Assembly: GCF_002846205.1 (NCBI RefSeq)
Contig: NZ_PHKV01000001.1
Location: forward strand, 930,001-994,000
DNA length: 64,000 bases
Source: Xanthomonas prunicola
Lineage (GTDB): Bacteria; Pseudomonadota; Gammaproteobacteria; Xanthomonadales; Xanthomonadaceae
Reading direction: 5' to 3'
Position 1 is the stretch's first letter. The number at the start of each line of letters is the position of its first letter. This document shows, one piece after another, positions 1-7,661 of this stretch. A program made the position numbers and the translations under genes. A model generated the notes under the pieces. The model saw only the letters and a program-made list of their open reading frames with translations, did no database searches and was not told the origin of the DNA.

Positions 1-11
1 GATGCGCTCTT

Positions 12-42
12 CCGATTCCCCACTCCCGATTCCCGATTCCCG
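12..42. repeat. GATTCCC-type short intergenic repeat
   Basis: The sequence is an iteration of GATTCCC/ACTCCC units just downstream of the minus-strand kinase-like gene. The same iteration occurs at 40076-40103, where it forms the 3' end of leuC, and a degenerate inverted copy lies at 40024-40045. It is a short low-complexity dispersed repeat rather than a gene. Confidence 0.6.
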
Positions 43-47
43 GCCCC

Positions 48-707
48 TCAGGGCTTCGGTCCCTGCCCTTCGTTGTCTTCCCAGTGCAGCACGCGGCGGG
101 TCACGAAGCGGTAGACCGGTTTGCCGGTGGCGAACCATAGCTCGCGTACCCAGGAGGTGCGTTTGAGCACGCGGCGTTCCACCGGGGTGAGTGCGGCCGG
201 GCAGTACATGCGCTTGTGCTTGAGCAGGTGCCGCAGATCTTCGCGGGCAAGCAGACGCATCCAGCGCGCGCGTGGGTGACCACGCACGGCCAGCTGGAAG
301 TCGATCACTGCCGGGCTGCCGTCGTCCTGTACCAGCCAGTTGGCTTCCTTGGCCAGATCGTTGTGCGCCACGCCGCGACGATGCAGTTGCTGCAACAGCC
401 GGCGTGCCTGCCTGAAATACGCCAGGTCGCCGCGCGGCGGGCGCTGGTACATCGCAGCGCCGGCTAGATAACTGCGGTCCAGATGGCGCCCGTCCCACTG
501 CAGCAAACGTGGGGTGTGCGGCAGGCCATCCAGCTGCCGCAGCGCCAGCGCTTCGCGACGTGCCAGCCACCAGGCCACGCCGCGCAACAGCCACGGCGCC
601 ACGCTCAGGTCGCGCCGCACGAACACGTGCTCGCCATCGCGGATCAACAAAATGCGTCCGAACGTATCGGACTTCAGCGGCAGATTGCCGGTGGGCTCGT
701 GACTCAT
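48..707 (-). CDS. Kinase-like protein (RIO/LPS-kinase-like fold)
   Basis: The 219-residue protein has a compact eukaryotic-type kinase core. The catalytic-loop signature HNDLAKEANWL (HxD...N) is followed by VIDFQLA, in which the usual DFG glycine is a glutamine. A clear VAIK lysine is not obvious; HVFVRRDL may take that place. Such proteins are usually annotated as RIO1-like or Kdo/WaaP-like phosphotransferases; the substrate is unknown. There is no signal peptide or membrane segment, so it is probably cytoplasmic. It is divergent from the DedA/LssY gene. The start at 707 is immediately preceded by a TACAAT hexamer, so the mRNA may be leaderless. Family is inferred from motifs; the specific function is not known. 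Confidence 0.7.
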   Translation of the reverse strand: MSHEPTGNLPLKSDTFGRILLIRDGEHVFVRRDLSVAPWLLRGVAWWLARREALALRQLDGLPHTPRLLQWDGRHLDRSYLAGAAMYQRPPRGDLAYFRQARRLLQQLHRRGVAHNDLAKEANWLVQDDGSPAVIDFQLAVRGHPRARWMRLLAREDLRHLLKHKRMYCPAALTPVERRVLKRTSWVRELWFATGKPVYRFVTRRVLHWEDNEGQGPKP

Positions 708-712
708 CCCCC

Positions 713-718
713 ATTGTA
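713..718 (-). promoter_or_regulatory. Candidate -10 element, leaderless start
   Basis: TACAAT on the minus strand ends 5 nt before the ATG of the kinase-like gene. Transcription starting 6-7 nt downstream of the -10 would begin at or next to the start codon. No convincing -35 is visible. Confidence 0.45.
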
Positions 719-853
719 GGCGGGCGGCATCGCCCTACCGCCATTGATGTGCACGCCGATGCCATCGGCGCGCGCGGCCGCCTGGTTGCAACCGCAGGTG
801 AAGCCAACCGCCAGATGTGAGCGTGGCGCAAGTCAGTCGTCGCCATGCCCACC

Positions 854-859
854 TATAAT
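854..859 (+). promoter_or_regulatory. Candidate -10 element, leaderless start
   Basis: A perfect TATAAT lies 6 nt before the ATG at 866. If it is the -10 box, the transcript starts at the ATG itself. This also argues against the upstream in-frame ATG at 845, which would lie upstream of the predicted RNA start. No good -35 is seen. Confidence 0.5.
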
Positions 860-865
860 TCGGGA

Positions 866-2953
866 ATGAACTCATGGATCGACGCCACGCTGGAGTGGAT
901 CGGACACCACCCCACCTTGGCTGGCGTGGTGATCTTTGCCATCGCATTCTGTGATGCGGTGATCGTGCTTGGCGCCATCGTGCCCGCGCTGCCGTTGCTG
1001 TTCGCCATCGGCGTGCTGATCGGGCTCGGCCAGATCAACGGGCCGTATGCGGTGGTCTGCGCCACCCTGGGCGCGTTCGTCGGCGATGCGCTGAGTTTCT
1101 GGGTGGGCCATCGTTGGGGTCACCAGTTGCACACGTATTGGCCGTTCCGCCGCTATCCCCAGTTGCTGGAACGCGGCGAGCTGCTGTTCCGGCGCAATGC
1201 CTTCAAGAGCATCCTGATCGCGCGCTACGTCGGCGCGGTGCGGCCGTTCGTGCCGGCCATCGCCGGCATGTCGCACATGCCGTTCAAGCGCTACCTGGTC
1301 GCCAGCGGCCTGGCCTGCGTGTCGTGGGCGTTGTTGTTCCTGGTGCCGGGCTGGGTGCTGGGCACCGCCTACGATGCAGTCGCCGCGGTGGCCGGGCGGC
1401 TATTCGTGGTGGTTGCATTGCTGGCGGCCGTGATCGGGCTTGCCTGGGCGGTGGTGCTGTATTCGTACCGCTGGTCCGCCGGCCACCTGGATGCCTTGCT
1501 GGCACGCCTGCTGGAGTGGTCGCATCGGCATCCGGTATTGGGTAATTGGTCGGTCAGCGTATTCGATCCGCGCCGTCGCGAATCGGTGCCGCTGGCCATG
1601 ATGGCCTTGATGCTGTTGCTGCTCGGCTGGGGCTGGTTCGTGCTGCTGATGGTGGTGTTGGCGCATGGCGAGCCGCTGCGCGTGGACCTGGCGGTACACG
1701 ACCTGATGCTGGCGCTGCGCAACCCATTGGCCGACTACCCGATGGTCGCCCTGGCCTCGTTGGGCGACTGGCAAGTGCTGTTGCCGGCCATTGCCGCCGC
1801 GATGGGCTACCTGGCCTGGCGCCGTCGCTGGATGGCCGTGGCCCATTGGGTCATCGCGCTGGCATTCGGCCTTGCGCTGACTCAACTCCTCGGCGCCACC
1901 GTGCAGGTGGTGCGCCCGCCTGCAGCCAGTAGCGGCTTCGGGTTTCCGTCCGTGGCGGTCACCATGGCCACCATTGGCTTCGGCTTTTTCGCGCTGCTCA
2001 TCGCGCGCGAGTTGCCCGGCCGCCGCCGCGTATGGCCGTACCTGGTCAGCGGCGCCATCGTGTCGCTGATCGGTTTCGCGCGCCTGTACCTGGGCGCGCA
2101 TTGGCTCAGCGATGTGGTCGGCGGCATGTTGTTCGGCATCTTCTGGCTGCTCGTGCTGGGCATTGCCTATCGCCGCCGCGCAACGCGCGCGTTCTGGGTC
2201 AAGCCGGTGTCGTGGATCTTCTACGGCGTGTTCGTCAGTTGCGCGATCTTCTTTGCGCCACGTAATCTCGACACCAAGCTGGCCAAGTTCGAACCGCCGC
2301 CACCGCTGTTGATGGAGTTGCCGGCAAACGCCTGGTGGGAAGGCCAATGGCGCCTGCTACCGGCACGCCGCAACGAATTCGACGACGATCAGCGTTGGCC
2401 GCTGGACGTGCAGCTGGCCGGTCCACTCGCCCCGTTGCAGCGCCAGCTGGAAGCGCGCGGCTGGCGGGCTCAACCGCAGGCTGGCTGGGAACAAGCGCTG
2501 CATCTGCTCGATGTCAGCGGCCGCCCGGACGAAGTACCGATTCTGCCAGCCACGCTGGACACCCAGGTCGAAGCGCTGTTGATGGTGCGCCACGCCGCGC
2601 CCGGCCATGTGCATGTGCTGCGTCTGTGGCCGGCGGCCGCACGCCTGCAGCCGGATGCACAACCGCTATGGGTCGGCAGCACCCAGACCTTGCGCTACAG
2701 CCGCCACTTCAGCCTGATCGGCTTGTGGTACCCGTTGCGCGGCGTCGATCCAGCATTGAGCGCATTGCGCGACGCACTCGGCCCGCTGCCGCATCGCATG
2801 CAACAGCGTCGTCGCTCGCAGGTGCCGGTGATCCTGATCGACACCACCTCGGGCAGTGCGGTGCGTGGCGAGACCAAAGACAACGTTGCACCGCGCGCGG
2901 AAACCACTGCGTTCAATCCTGCTGGATCGGGGCCGCCACAACAGCGTCGTTGA
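866..2953 (+). CDS. DedA / PAP2-like / LssY C-terminal membrane protein
   Basis: A 695-residue polytopic membrane protein. Residues about 10-200 are a DedA (SNARE-associated) domain, as seen in lipid-carrier flippases. Residues about 230-435 match the PAP2 phosphatase region, and the soluble remainder resembles the LssY C-terminal domain. The third PAP2 motif is present (Arg405, His412, Asp416 in ARLYLGAHWLSD). Motif 2, normally PSGH, reads FPSVAVT at 360-366, so the catalytic His is lost, and the motif 1 Lys (KX6RP) is replaced by Gly before RPP. The phosphatase half is therefore probably inactive or repurposed. The start at 866 was preferred over an in-frame ATG at 845 because of the TATAAT at 854. 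A role in envelope lipid handling is inferred from the family. Confidence 0.8.
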   Translation: MNSWIDATLEWIGHHPTLAGVVIFAIAFCDAVIVLGAIVPALPLLFAIGVLIGLGQINGPYAVVCATLGAFVGDALSFWVGHRWGHQLHTYWPFRRYPQLLERGELLFRRNAFKSILIARYVGAVRPFVPAIAGMSHMPFKRYLVASGLACVSWALLFLVPGWVLGTAYDAVAAVAGRLFVVVALLAAVIGLAWAVVLYSYRWSAGHLDALLARLLEWSHRHPVLGNWSVSVFDPRRRESVPLAMMALMLLLLGWGWFVLLMVVLAHGEPLRVDLAVHDLMLALRNPLADYPMVALASLGDWQVLLPAIAAAMGYLAWRRRWMAVAHWVIALAFGLALTQLLGATVQVVRPPAASSGFGFPSVAVTMATIGFGFFALLIARELPGRRRVWPYLVSGAIVSLIGFARLYLGAHWLSDVVGGMLFGIFWLLVLGIAYRRRATRAFWVKPVSWIFYGVFVSCAIFFAPRNLDTKLAKFEPPPPLLMELPANAWWEGQWRLLPARRNEFDDDQRWPLDVQLAGPLAPLQRQLEARGWRAQPQAGWEQALHLLDVSGRPDEVPILPATLDTQVEALLMVRHAAPGHVHVLRLWPAAARLQPDAQPLWVGSTQTLRYSRHFSLIGLWYPLRGVDPALSALRDALGPLPHRMQQRRRSQVPVILIDTTSGSAVRGETKDNVAPRAETTAFNPAGSGPPQQRR

Positions 2954-3599
2954 TTGATCTTGCAGCAATAGCAAGCGGGGCACGATCGCGCAGTACTGTA
3001 GAGAGGGCTGACAGCAATGCCAGTTGAACGCCGTAGCGATCGCGGTAGCGTGCTGGCGCCGTCTGGACACATCCGCATTTTTTTGGGTGAAAGCTTAGCT
3101 CGTCGAGTGCGCGGTGTCCTCGCCGCTCGCGGGGCACACGCTGAACCCATCCCTGGAGGCTCGATGGCGCGATCCATGCCGCCAACGGTTCCGCGATCGG
3201 CCAGGACACCGCACCCGACAGTTGGCTGGTGGCGCGAGAGAGCAGCTCGTCATACGGAGAGGATTGGACTTCCTGCTTGGGCGCTACCAACGGGCCAGCC
3301 CTTGTCACATCGCCAGCGAACGTCGCCTGTCGCCTGCACTGACACACCGACCATCTCGACGGGTGCTTGCCCGCCCACCGTCGCCGGACCCTCGGCGACA
3401 TGGATGCCGCCACGGCGGGTACAGGGACGTACTTGCAGCCAGTGCCACGATGGTGGCCGGGCAAGGACCCGGCAGGAACTGGCAGGCTGGCCGCTCTACA
3501 ACCATCCGAACCGTTCAAGCATCTCGCAAGGCGACCGGGATACTGTGCTTCAACGCCGTTCGAATGTGCGCAGGCTGCGTTGGTCGAGCGTGCAATGCC
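2954..3599. other. Intergenic region with dispersed-repeat fragments
   Basis: About 650 bp lie between the DedA/LssY stop and the bestrophin-like stop (convergent genes). Open frames here have no recognisable product. The stretch contains a 47-bp repeat copy (3147-3193) and a GC-rich block around 3395-3440 with an ATGGATGCCGCCA core like the one inside the repeat, so it appears built from fragmented repeats. No convincing promoter or RNA gene was seen. Confidence 0.5.
3147..3193 (+). repeat. 47-bp dispersed intergenic repeat, copy 1
   Basis: The core GGAGGCTCGATGGCG followed by ATCCATGC and GCCAACGGT matches the reverse complement of 37836-37882 with few differences. Both copies lie in non-coding gaps next to gene 3' ends, which suggests a small mobile or structural repeat family. 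Confidence 0.65.
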
Positions 3600-4484
3600 T
3601 CACCACAACACGCCATCCACCGGCTGCATCGGTTCCGGCGCCGGTTCACCGATGGCTTGCAACGCATCGATTTCCACCGTACGACACATCGTGTCGAGCG
3701 GCAGGTCGTGGATGGTGTTGGCGAATGGGTCGACCAGCTCGTCGCCGATCTTGAGCACCGCCAGAAACATCAAGCCGGCCACGGTCGAACCGACCGGCGT
3801 GGCATATTGCAGCGTCTCCACCAACCCGATCGGCAGCAGCACGCAGAACAGCCGCGTAAACAGGTTCGGATAGAAGCGGTATTGGTACGGCAGCGGGGTA
3901 TTTTTCAGACGCTCCATGCCGCCCTGTGCGTTGGCGATATCCACCAGGATGCGCTCCACGCTGGCCTGCTGGATGCTGTCGATCCAGCCTTCGCGCCGCG
4001 CCTGCTCCACGCTGCGACCGGTGATGTCGAGCAAGCCGTTGGCTACGTTGGTGCGGGTGCTCACCGCGACCACTTCATCGGCATCCAGACGCGACTGCAG
4101 TGCTGTGGCAACGGGCAACCGACGCAACTGGCAGCGCAACACGTTGACGTAAGCGATCTGACGCAGCGCAATTGTGCGCCCCACCGTTGCGGCGTCCGGC
4201 GTGGACAGAATGCTCATGCTCAGACGCACCAGATTGCGCGATGCGTTGATCATCTGCCCCCACAGCACGCGCCCTTCCCACCAACGTTGATAGGTCGAAT
4301 TGGCCCGAAAACCCAGGAATAACGCCAGCGCCGAACCGAAGATGGTCAGCGGCAACGCCGGCGCACGGAACGGCAACACGTAGTAGATGATCGTGATCAA
4401 CACATCCCAGACGAACAACACCGCCAGGGTCCGCCAGACCTGACTGACTACATCCGCCACACGCGGTTTGACATCGATGATCAA
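3600..4484 (-). CDS. Bestrophin-like (YneE/UPF0187) membrane protein
   Basis: A 294-residue protein of the bacterial bestrophin family, homopentameric ion channels of the inner membrane. Hydrophobic segments cover roughly residues 15-60 (containing LAVLFVWDVLITIIYYVLPF) and a later pair around 205-245. The family hallmark region FRANSTYQRWWEGRVLWGQ follows the first pair. Length matches the family (about 290-300). It is separated from neighbours on both sides by non-coding sequence and appears monocistronic. Ion selectivity cannot be judged from sequence. Confidence 0.85.
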   Translation of the reverse strand: MIIDVKPRVADVVSQVWRTLAVLFVWDVLITIIYYVLPFRAPALPLTIFGSALALFLGFRANSTYQRWWEGRVLWGQMINASRNLVRLSMSILSTPDAATVGRTIALRQIAYVNVLRCQLRRLPVATALQSRLDADEVVAVSTRTNVANGLLDITGRSVEQARREGWIDSIQQASVERILVDIANAQGGMERLKNTPLPYQYRFYPNLFTRLFCVLLPIGLVETLQYATPVGSTVAGLMFLAVLKIGDELVDPFANTIHDLPLDTMCRTVEIDALQAIGEPAPEPMQPVDGVLW

Positions 4485-4631
4485 GGCTCACTCCGTGGAT
4501 CGAGAGCGAGTGCGGCCATTGCGCGCATCCAGAGCGTGGATGTCATCGGCAACGCACTCAAGCGTGGCGAGTGTGCCGTTGCAGCGGTGCAAGTGCGGTG
4601 ATGGGACTGTCCGCGTCAGTGCGTCGGCGTC

Positions 4632-5228
4632 TCACGGCATCCACGCAAGCAATTGATCCAACCGCTGATGCGGGTCGTCCTGCTGCAACAGCGACAGACG
4701 CTGCTGTTCGGTGAGCGGCAACAGCTCGGCCAACCGCCAGCCCACCCAGGCGGCTTGGTCCAGCAAGCCCGGCCCCACCGAGGCGAATTCGCCACCCACC
4801 TGTTCGAGCATACGCTCGAGCACCGTGGCCAGCAGGCTATGTTCGGGGCGCAATTCGTCGTCGCTGTCAGGCTCGCACCAACTCACCTCGCCCACCACCA
4901 AGCCGTTGTCGCGGATGCGCGAGCGCTGCACATGGAAGCGACGCGTACCGCGCAAGCGCAGCACCAGCACACCGTCGGCACCGACATCGAAATCCTCGAT
5001 ACGCACTTCGGTGCCGAAGGCAGCCGGCGTGGCCGGCGCACCGACCTCGGTGCCGTCCAGAATCAGGCAGACACCGAAGCTCGTGCCATTGCGGCCGCTT
5101 TCGCGCACCAGATCCAGATAGCGGCGTTCGAACACACGCAACCCCATCGCCGCGCCCGGCAACAACACGCTGTGCAAGGGAAACAACGGCAAGGCGCCGG
5201 TCTCGGCGGCGGACAAGAGCGGCACCAT
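4632..5228 (-). CDS. Lon N-terminal (substrate-binding) domain protein
   Basis: A 198-residue protein consisting only of a Lon peptidase substrate-binding-type domain (LPLFPLHSVLLPGAAMGLRVFERRYLDLV near the N-terminus). It has no AAA+ or protease domain, so it is a stand-alone PUA-like protein of unknown role, sometimes proposed to bind unfolded or peptide substrates. Its ATG overlaps the mpl stop codon by one base (TGATG at 5226-5230), indicating translational coupling and a shared operon with mpl. It is cytoplasmic; no signal peptide is visible. Confidence 0.85.
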   Translation of the reverse strand: MVPLLSAAETGALPLFPLHSVLLPGAAMGLRVFERRYLDLVRESGRNGTSFGVCLILDGTEVGAPATPAAFGTEVRIEDFDVGADGVLVLRLRGTRRFHVQRSRIRDNGLVVGEVSWCEPDSDDELRPEHSLLATVLERMLEQVGGEFASVGPGLLDQAAWVGWRLAELLPLTEQQRLSLLQQDDPHQRLDQLLAWMP

Positions 5229-6586
5229 CAGGACAGCTGCGCCAGGAAGCGACGCGGCGCACCATCAAAGCCACCATTGGACATAAACACCACATGGTCG
5301 CCCGGCTGCGCGATCTCGCCCAGCGTCTGTAGCAATGCATCCACGTTCTGTACCACGCGCGCCTCACCGCGGACCTGCGCAATGATCGGTGCGGCGTCCC
5401 AGGCCAGTTCCGGCCGATGCAGAAACACCACTGCGTCAGCATCGTGCAGCGACGGCGCCAACGCCTGCGCGTGCGCGCCCAGTCGCATCGAATTGCTGCG
5501 CGGCTCCATCGCCACCACCACGCGCGCTGCACCGACCTTCGCACGCAAGCCCTGCAACGTCGTCGCGATGGCGGTGGGATGGTGTGCAAAGTCGTCGTAC
5601 ACGGTGATCCCACGCGCGCTACCAATGACTTCCAGCCGTCGCTTGACGCTCTGGAAGTGCACCAACGCTGGCATCACCGTCGCCGGATCGACGCCAACCG
5701 CCCGTACTGCCGCCAACGCCGCCAACCCATTCAATACGTTGTGCCGCCCAACCAGCGGCCACTGCACCTGGCCAATCTCCACACCACGGTGCAGCACCGC
5801 AAACGCGCTGCCATCGGCCGCGATCAAACGCGCGCTCCAGTCCAGCGACGCATCGAAACCGAAGCGCTCCACCGGCGTCCAGCAGCCCATCGCCAGCACT
5901 TCGGCCAGGTGCGCGTCTTCGCCATTGACGATCAGCCGCCCGCGCGCCGGCACTGTGCGCACCAGATGATGGAACTGGCGCTGGATCGCTGCCACGTCCG
6001 GGAAGATATCGGCGTGGTCGTATTCCAGGTTATTGAGGATCGCCACCAGTGGCCGGTAGTGCACAAACTTGCTGCGCTTGTCGAAAAACGCGGTGTCGTA
6101 CTCGTCGGCTTCCACCACGAATTCACGCCCCTGTCCCAGCCGCGCCGACACGCCGAAGTCTTCGGCCACGCCACCGATCAGAAACCCCGGCGCACGCCCA
6201 GCGGCCTCCAACAGGTAGCTCAGGATCGTGGTGGTGGTGGTCTTGCCGTGGGTGCCTGCCACCGCCAGCGTGTCGCGGCCAGGCAGCACCTGCTCGGCCA
6301 ACCATTGCGCACCCGAGGTGTAGCGGCGGCCGGCATCCAGCATCGCTTCCACTGCCGGATTGCCGCGCGACAAGGCGTTGCCGACGACGATATCGGTCGC
6401 GTCCGGCGAAATATTGGACGGCGCATAGCCCTGGGCCAGCGCAATGCCCAGCGTTTCCAGCTGAGTGGACATCGGCGGATAGATGGCTTGGTCGCTGCCT
6501 TCCACCTGCCAGCCCAGCTCACGCGCCAGGGCGGCCACACCGCCCATGAAAGTTCCGGCGATGCCGAGAATGTGGAGTTTGGTCAT
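5228..6586 (-). CDS. mpl: UDP-N-acetylmuramate:tripeptide ligase Mpl
   Basis: A 452-residue Mur-ligase-family enzyme that joins recycled L-Ala-gamma-D-Glu-meso-DAP to UDP-MurNAc in cytoplasmic murein recycling. The N-terminus KLHILGIAGTFMGGVAAL is the Rossmann-type UDP-MurNAc domain, and GTHGKTTTTTIL is the ATP P-loop. The central and C-terminal Mur ligase domains are complete, and the length matches Mpl (about 450). ATG at 6586 is preferred; an in-frame ATG three codons upstream (6595) is possible. It is transcribed with the downstream Lon-domain gene, which it overlaps by one base. The upstream intergenic region carries palindromes at 6649-6685 that could regulate it or the divergent RNA. 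Confidence 0.95.
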   Translation of the reverse strand: MTKLHILGIAGTFMGGVAALARELGWQVEGSDQAIYPPMSTQLETLGIALAQGYAPSNISPDATDIVVGNALSRGNPAVEAMLDAGRRYTSGAQWLAEQVLPGRDTLAVAGTHGKTTTTTILSYLLEAAGRAPGFLIGGVAEDFGVSARLGQGREFVVEADEYDTAFFDKRSKFVHYRPLVAILNNLEYDHADIFPDVAAIQRQFHHLVRTVPARGRLIVNGEDAHLAEVLAMGCWTPVERFGFDASLDWSARLIAADGSAFAVLHRGVEIGQVQWPLVGRHNVLNGLAALAAVRAVGVDPATVMPALVHFQSVKRRLEVIGSARGITVYDDFAHHPTAIATTLQGLRAKVGAARVVVAMEPRSNSMRLGAHAQALAPSLHDADAVVFLHRPELAWDAAPIIAQVRGEARVVQNVDALLQTLGEIAQPGDHVVFMSNGGFDGAPRRFLAQLS

Positions 6587-6648
6587 GCCGCCCATTGTCG
6601 CCGATCGCCGGAGTTACGGGACATTCCAATCCAACGCAAGCCCAGGTG

Positions 6649-6685
6649 TCGGGGAATTCCTACCGTACTGTCGGGAATTTCCCGA
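6649..6685. promoter_or_regulatory. Tandem palindromes (candidate operators)
   Basis: TCGGGAATTTCCCGA at 6671-6685 is a perfect 7-bp inverted repeat around one base. TCGGGGAATTCCTAC at 6649-6663 is a second, related palindrome, centred 22 bp (two helical turns) away. A weaker relative, TACGGGACATTCCAA, sits at 6615-6629. They lie between the mpl start (minus strand) and the candidate plus-strand RNA, so a dimeric repressor or activator could act on either. Confidence 0.5.
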
Positions 6686-6714
6686 TATGCGAACTGCGTC
6701 ACATCCATCACCAT

Positions 6715-6858
6715 GCTGAACGCCAGTCGCAGCATCCCTTTGGTCCTACTCCCCAAGAGGCCAAATCCCCAGGGAGCTCATGCTGTTGGGGCTCTGAGCA
6801 AGCCTACTGCTGGCGTTATTCTGCCCCGGACGTCTTGTACGTCCGGGGTTTTTCTTTT
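6715..6858 (+). ncRNA. Candidate structured C-rich small RNA
   Basis: This plus-strand sequence lies between two minus-strand genes and ends in a strong terminator, so it must have its own promoter. AACGCCAG (6719-6726) pairs with CTGGCGTT (6810-6817), closing a multi-branch structure. Inside it, CCCCA pairs with TGGGG around an AGC/GCT helix, and single-stranded CCCC tracts are left near 6751 and 6766. No start codon with a convincing ribosome site and no conserved peptide are seen. The exact 5' end is not determined. It resembles C-rich Xanthomonas sRNAs in general character, but I cannot assign it to a named family. Confidence 0.5.
6824..6858 (+). terminator. Rho-independent terminator
   Basis: A perfect 10-bp stem, CCCCGGACGT / ACGTCCGGGG, has a CTTGT loop and is followed by TTTTTCTTTT. 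The T tract is on the plus strand only, so it terminates the candidate RNA and not adk. Confidence 0.88.
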
Positions 6859-6937
6859 CGGCGATCCCGACGAGAACGCAGCGCGGCCAGACGCGGCGAC
6901 TGCCAACGACCGGGCCTTGCGCCCGGTCCCTGCCGAC

Positions 6938-7501
6938 TCAGCGGCCGAGCGCCTTGCGGATGCGCTCCAGCACCTCGTCCAGCGAGCCCACGCCATCCAC
7001 GCGCGCCAACTTGCCGCGCTGCTCGTAGAAGCCGATCACCGGTGCGGTGGAATCGGTATAGACCTGCAGACGCTTGCGCACCGATTCCGGGTTATCGTCT
7101 TCGCGGCCTTCGGCCTTGGCGCGCCCGGCGATGCGCTCGACCAGCAATTCGCTGGCCACATCCAATTGCACCACCGCATCCAGCGGCTGACCGATCTTGC
7201 TGAGCAGCGCATCCAGCGCATTGGCCTGTGCCACATTGCGCGGATAGCCATCGAGGATGAAACCCTTGGCGACATCGGCTTGGCCCAGGCGCGCCTCGAG
7301 CATGCCGAGCAGGATATCGTCGGACACCAAATCACCGCGTGCCATCACTTCCTTGGCCTTCAGACCCAGCGGCGAGCCGGCGGCCACTTCGGCGCGTAAC
7401 AGGTCGCCGGTAGAAATATGCGGGATCTCAAACGTGTCTTTGAGACGTGTCGCCTGGGTGCCCTTGCCCGAACCGGGCGGTCCCAATAGAACCAATCGCA
7501 T
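6938..7501 (-). CDS. adk: Adenylate kinase
   Basis: A 187-residue enzyme that interconverts ATP + AMP and 2 ADP in the cytoplasm. The P-loop GPPGSGKGTQA is at residues about 7-17, the AMP-binding segment DIPHISTGDLLR-like is at about 29-40, and a DGYPRN motif follows. It has the short LID (RIAGRAKAEGREDDNP), i.e. a short-type bacterial Adk without zinc cysteines. The start at 7501 has GGAG 10 nt upstream. It is divergent from the PPi-phosphofructokinase gene and appears to be monocistronic. Confidence 0.96.
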   Translation of the reverse strand: MRLVLLGPPGSGKGTQATRLKDTFEIPHISTGDLLRAEVAAGSPLGLKAKEVMARGDLVSDDILLGMLEARLGQADVAKGFILDGYPRNVAQANALDALLSKIGQPLDAVVQLDVASELLVERIAGRAKAEGREDDNPESVRKRLQVYTDSTAPVIGFYEQRGKLARVDGVGSLDEVLERIRKALGR

Positions 7502-7608
7502 CAGTGGACTCCACTTTCGAATAAAAACGCGTTGCGGTTGGCGGCGTTAGACTCAAGCCTTCGCCAGCACTGACCTTATGGTCGTGCAGCTTACCGCATC
7601 CGGGGAAT

Positions 7609-7659
7609 GTCCCGGCACTGTCCCCCTGCGCCATGTCCCCATGTGAGGAGCCCGTCCCC
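7609..7659 (+). other. Four GTCCC(C) repeats in the pfp leader
   Basis: GTCCC at 7609, then GTCCCC at 7620, 7635 and 7654 lie just before the PPi-phosphofructokinase start, flanking its GAGGAG ribosome site at 7645-7650. Direct evidence is only the repetition. A role as binding site for an RNA-binding protein or G-rich RNA is conjecture. Confidence 0.35.
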
Positions 7660-7661
7660 TT

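Noticed and set aside
845-865. Upstream in-frame ATG for the DedA/LssY gene
   Set aside because: The TATAAT at 854 lies inside this extension; the ATG at 866 matches the domain start.
3114-4322. 402-codon plus-strand frame across the repeat region and the bestrophin-like gene
   Set aside because: Half lies in non-coding repeat DNA and half opposite a real gene; no domain seen.
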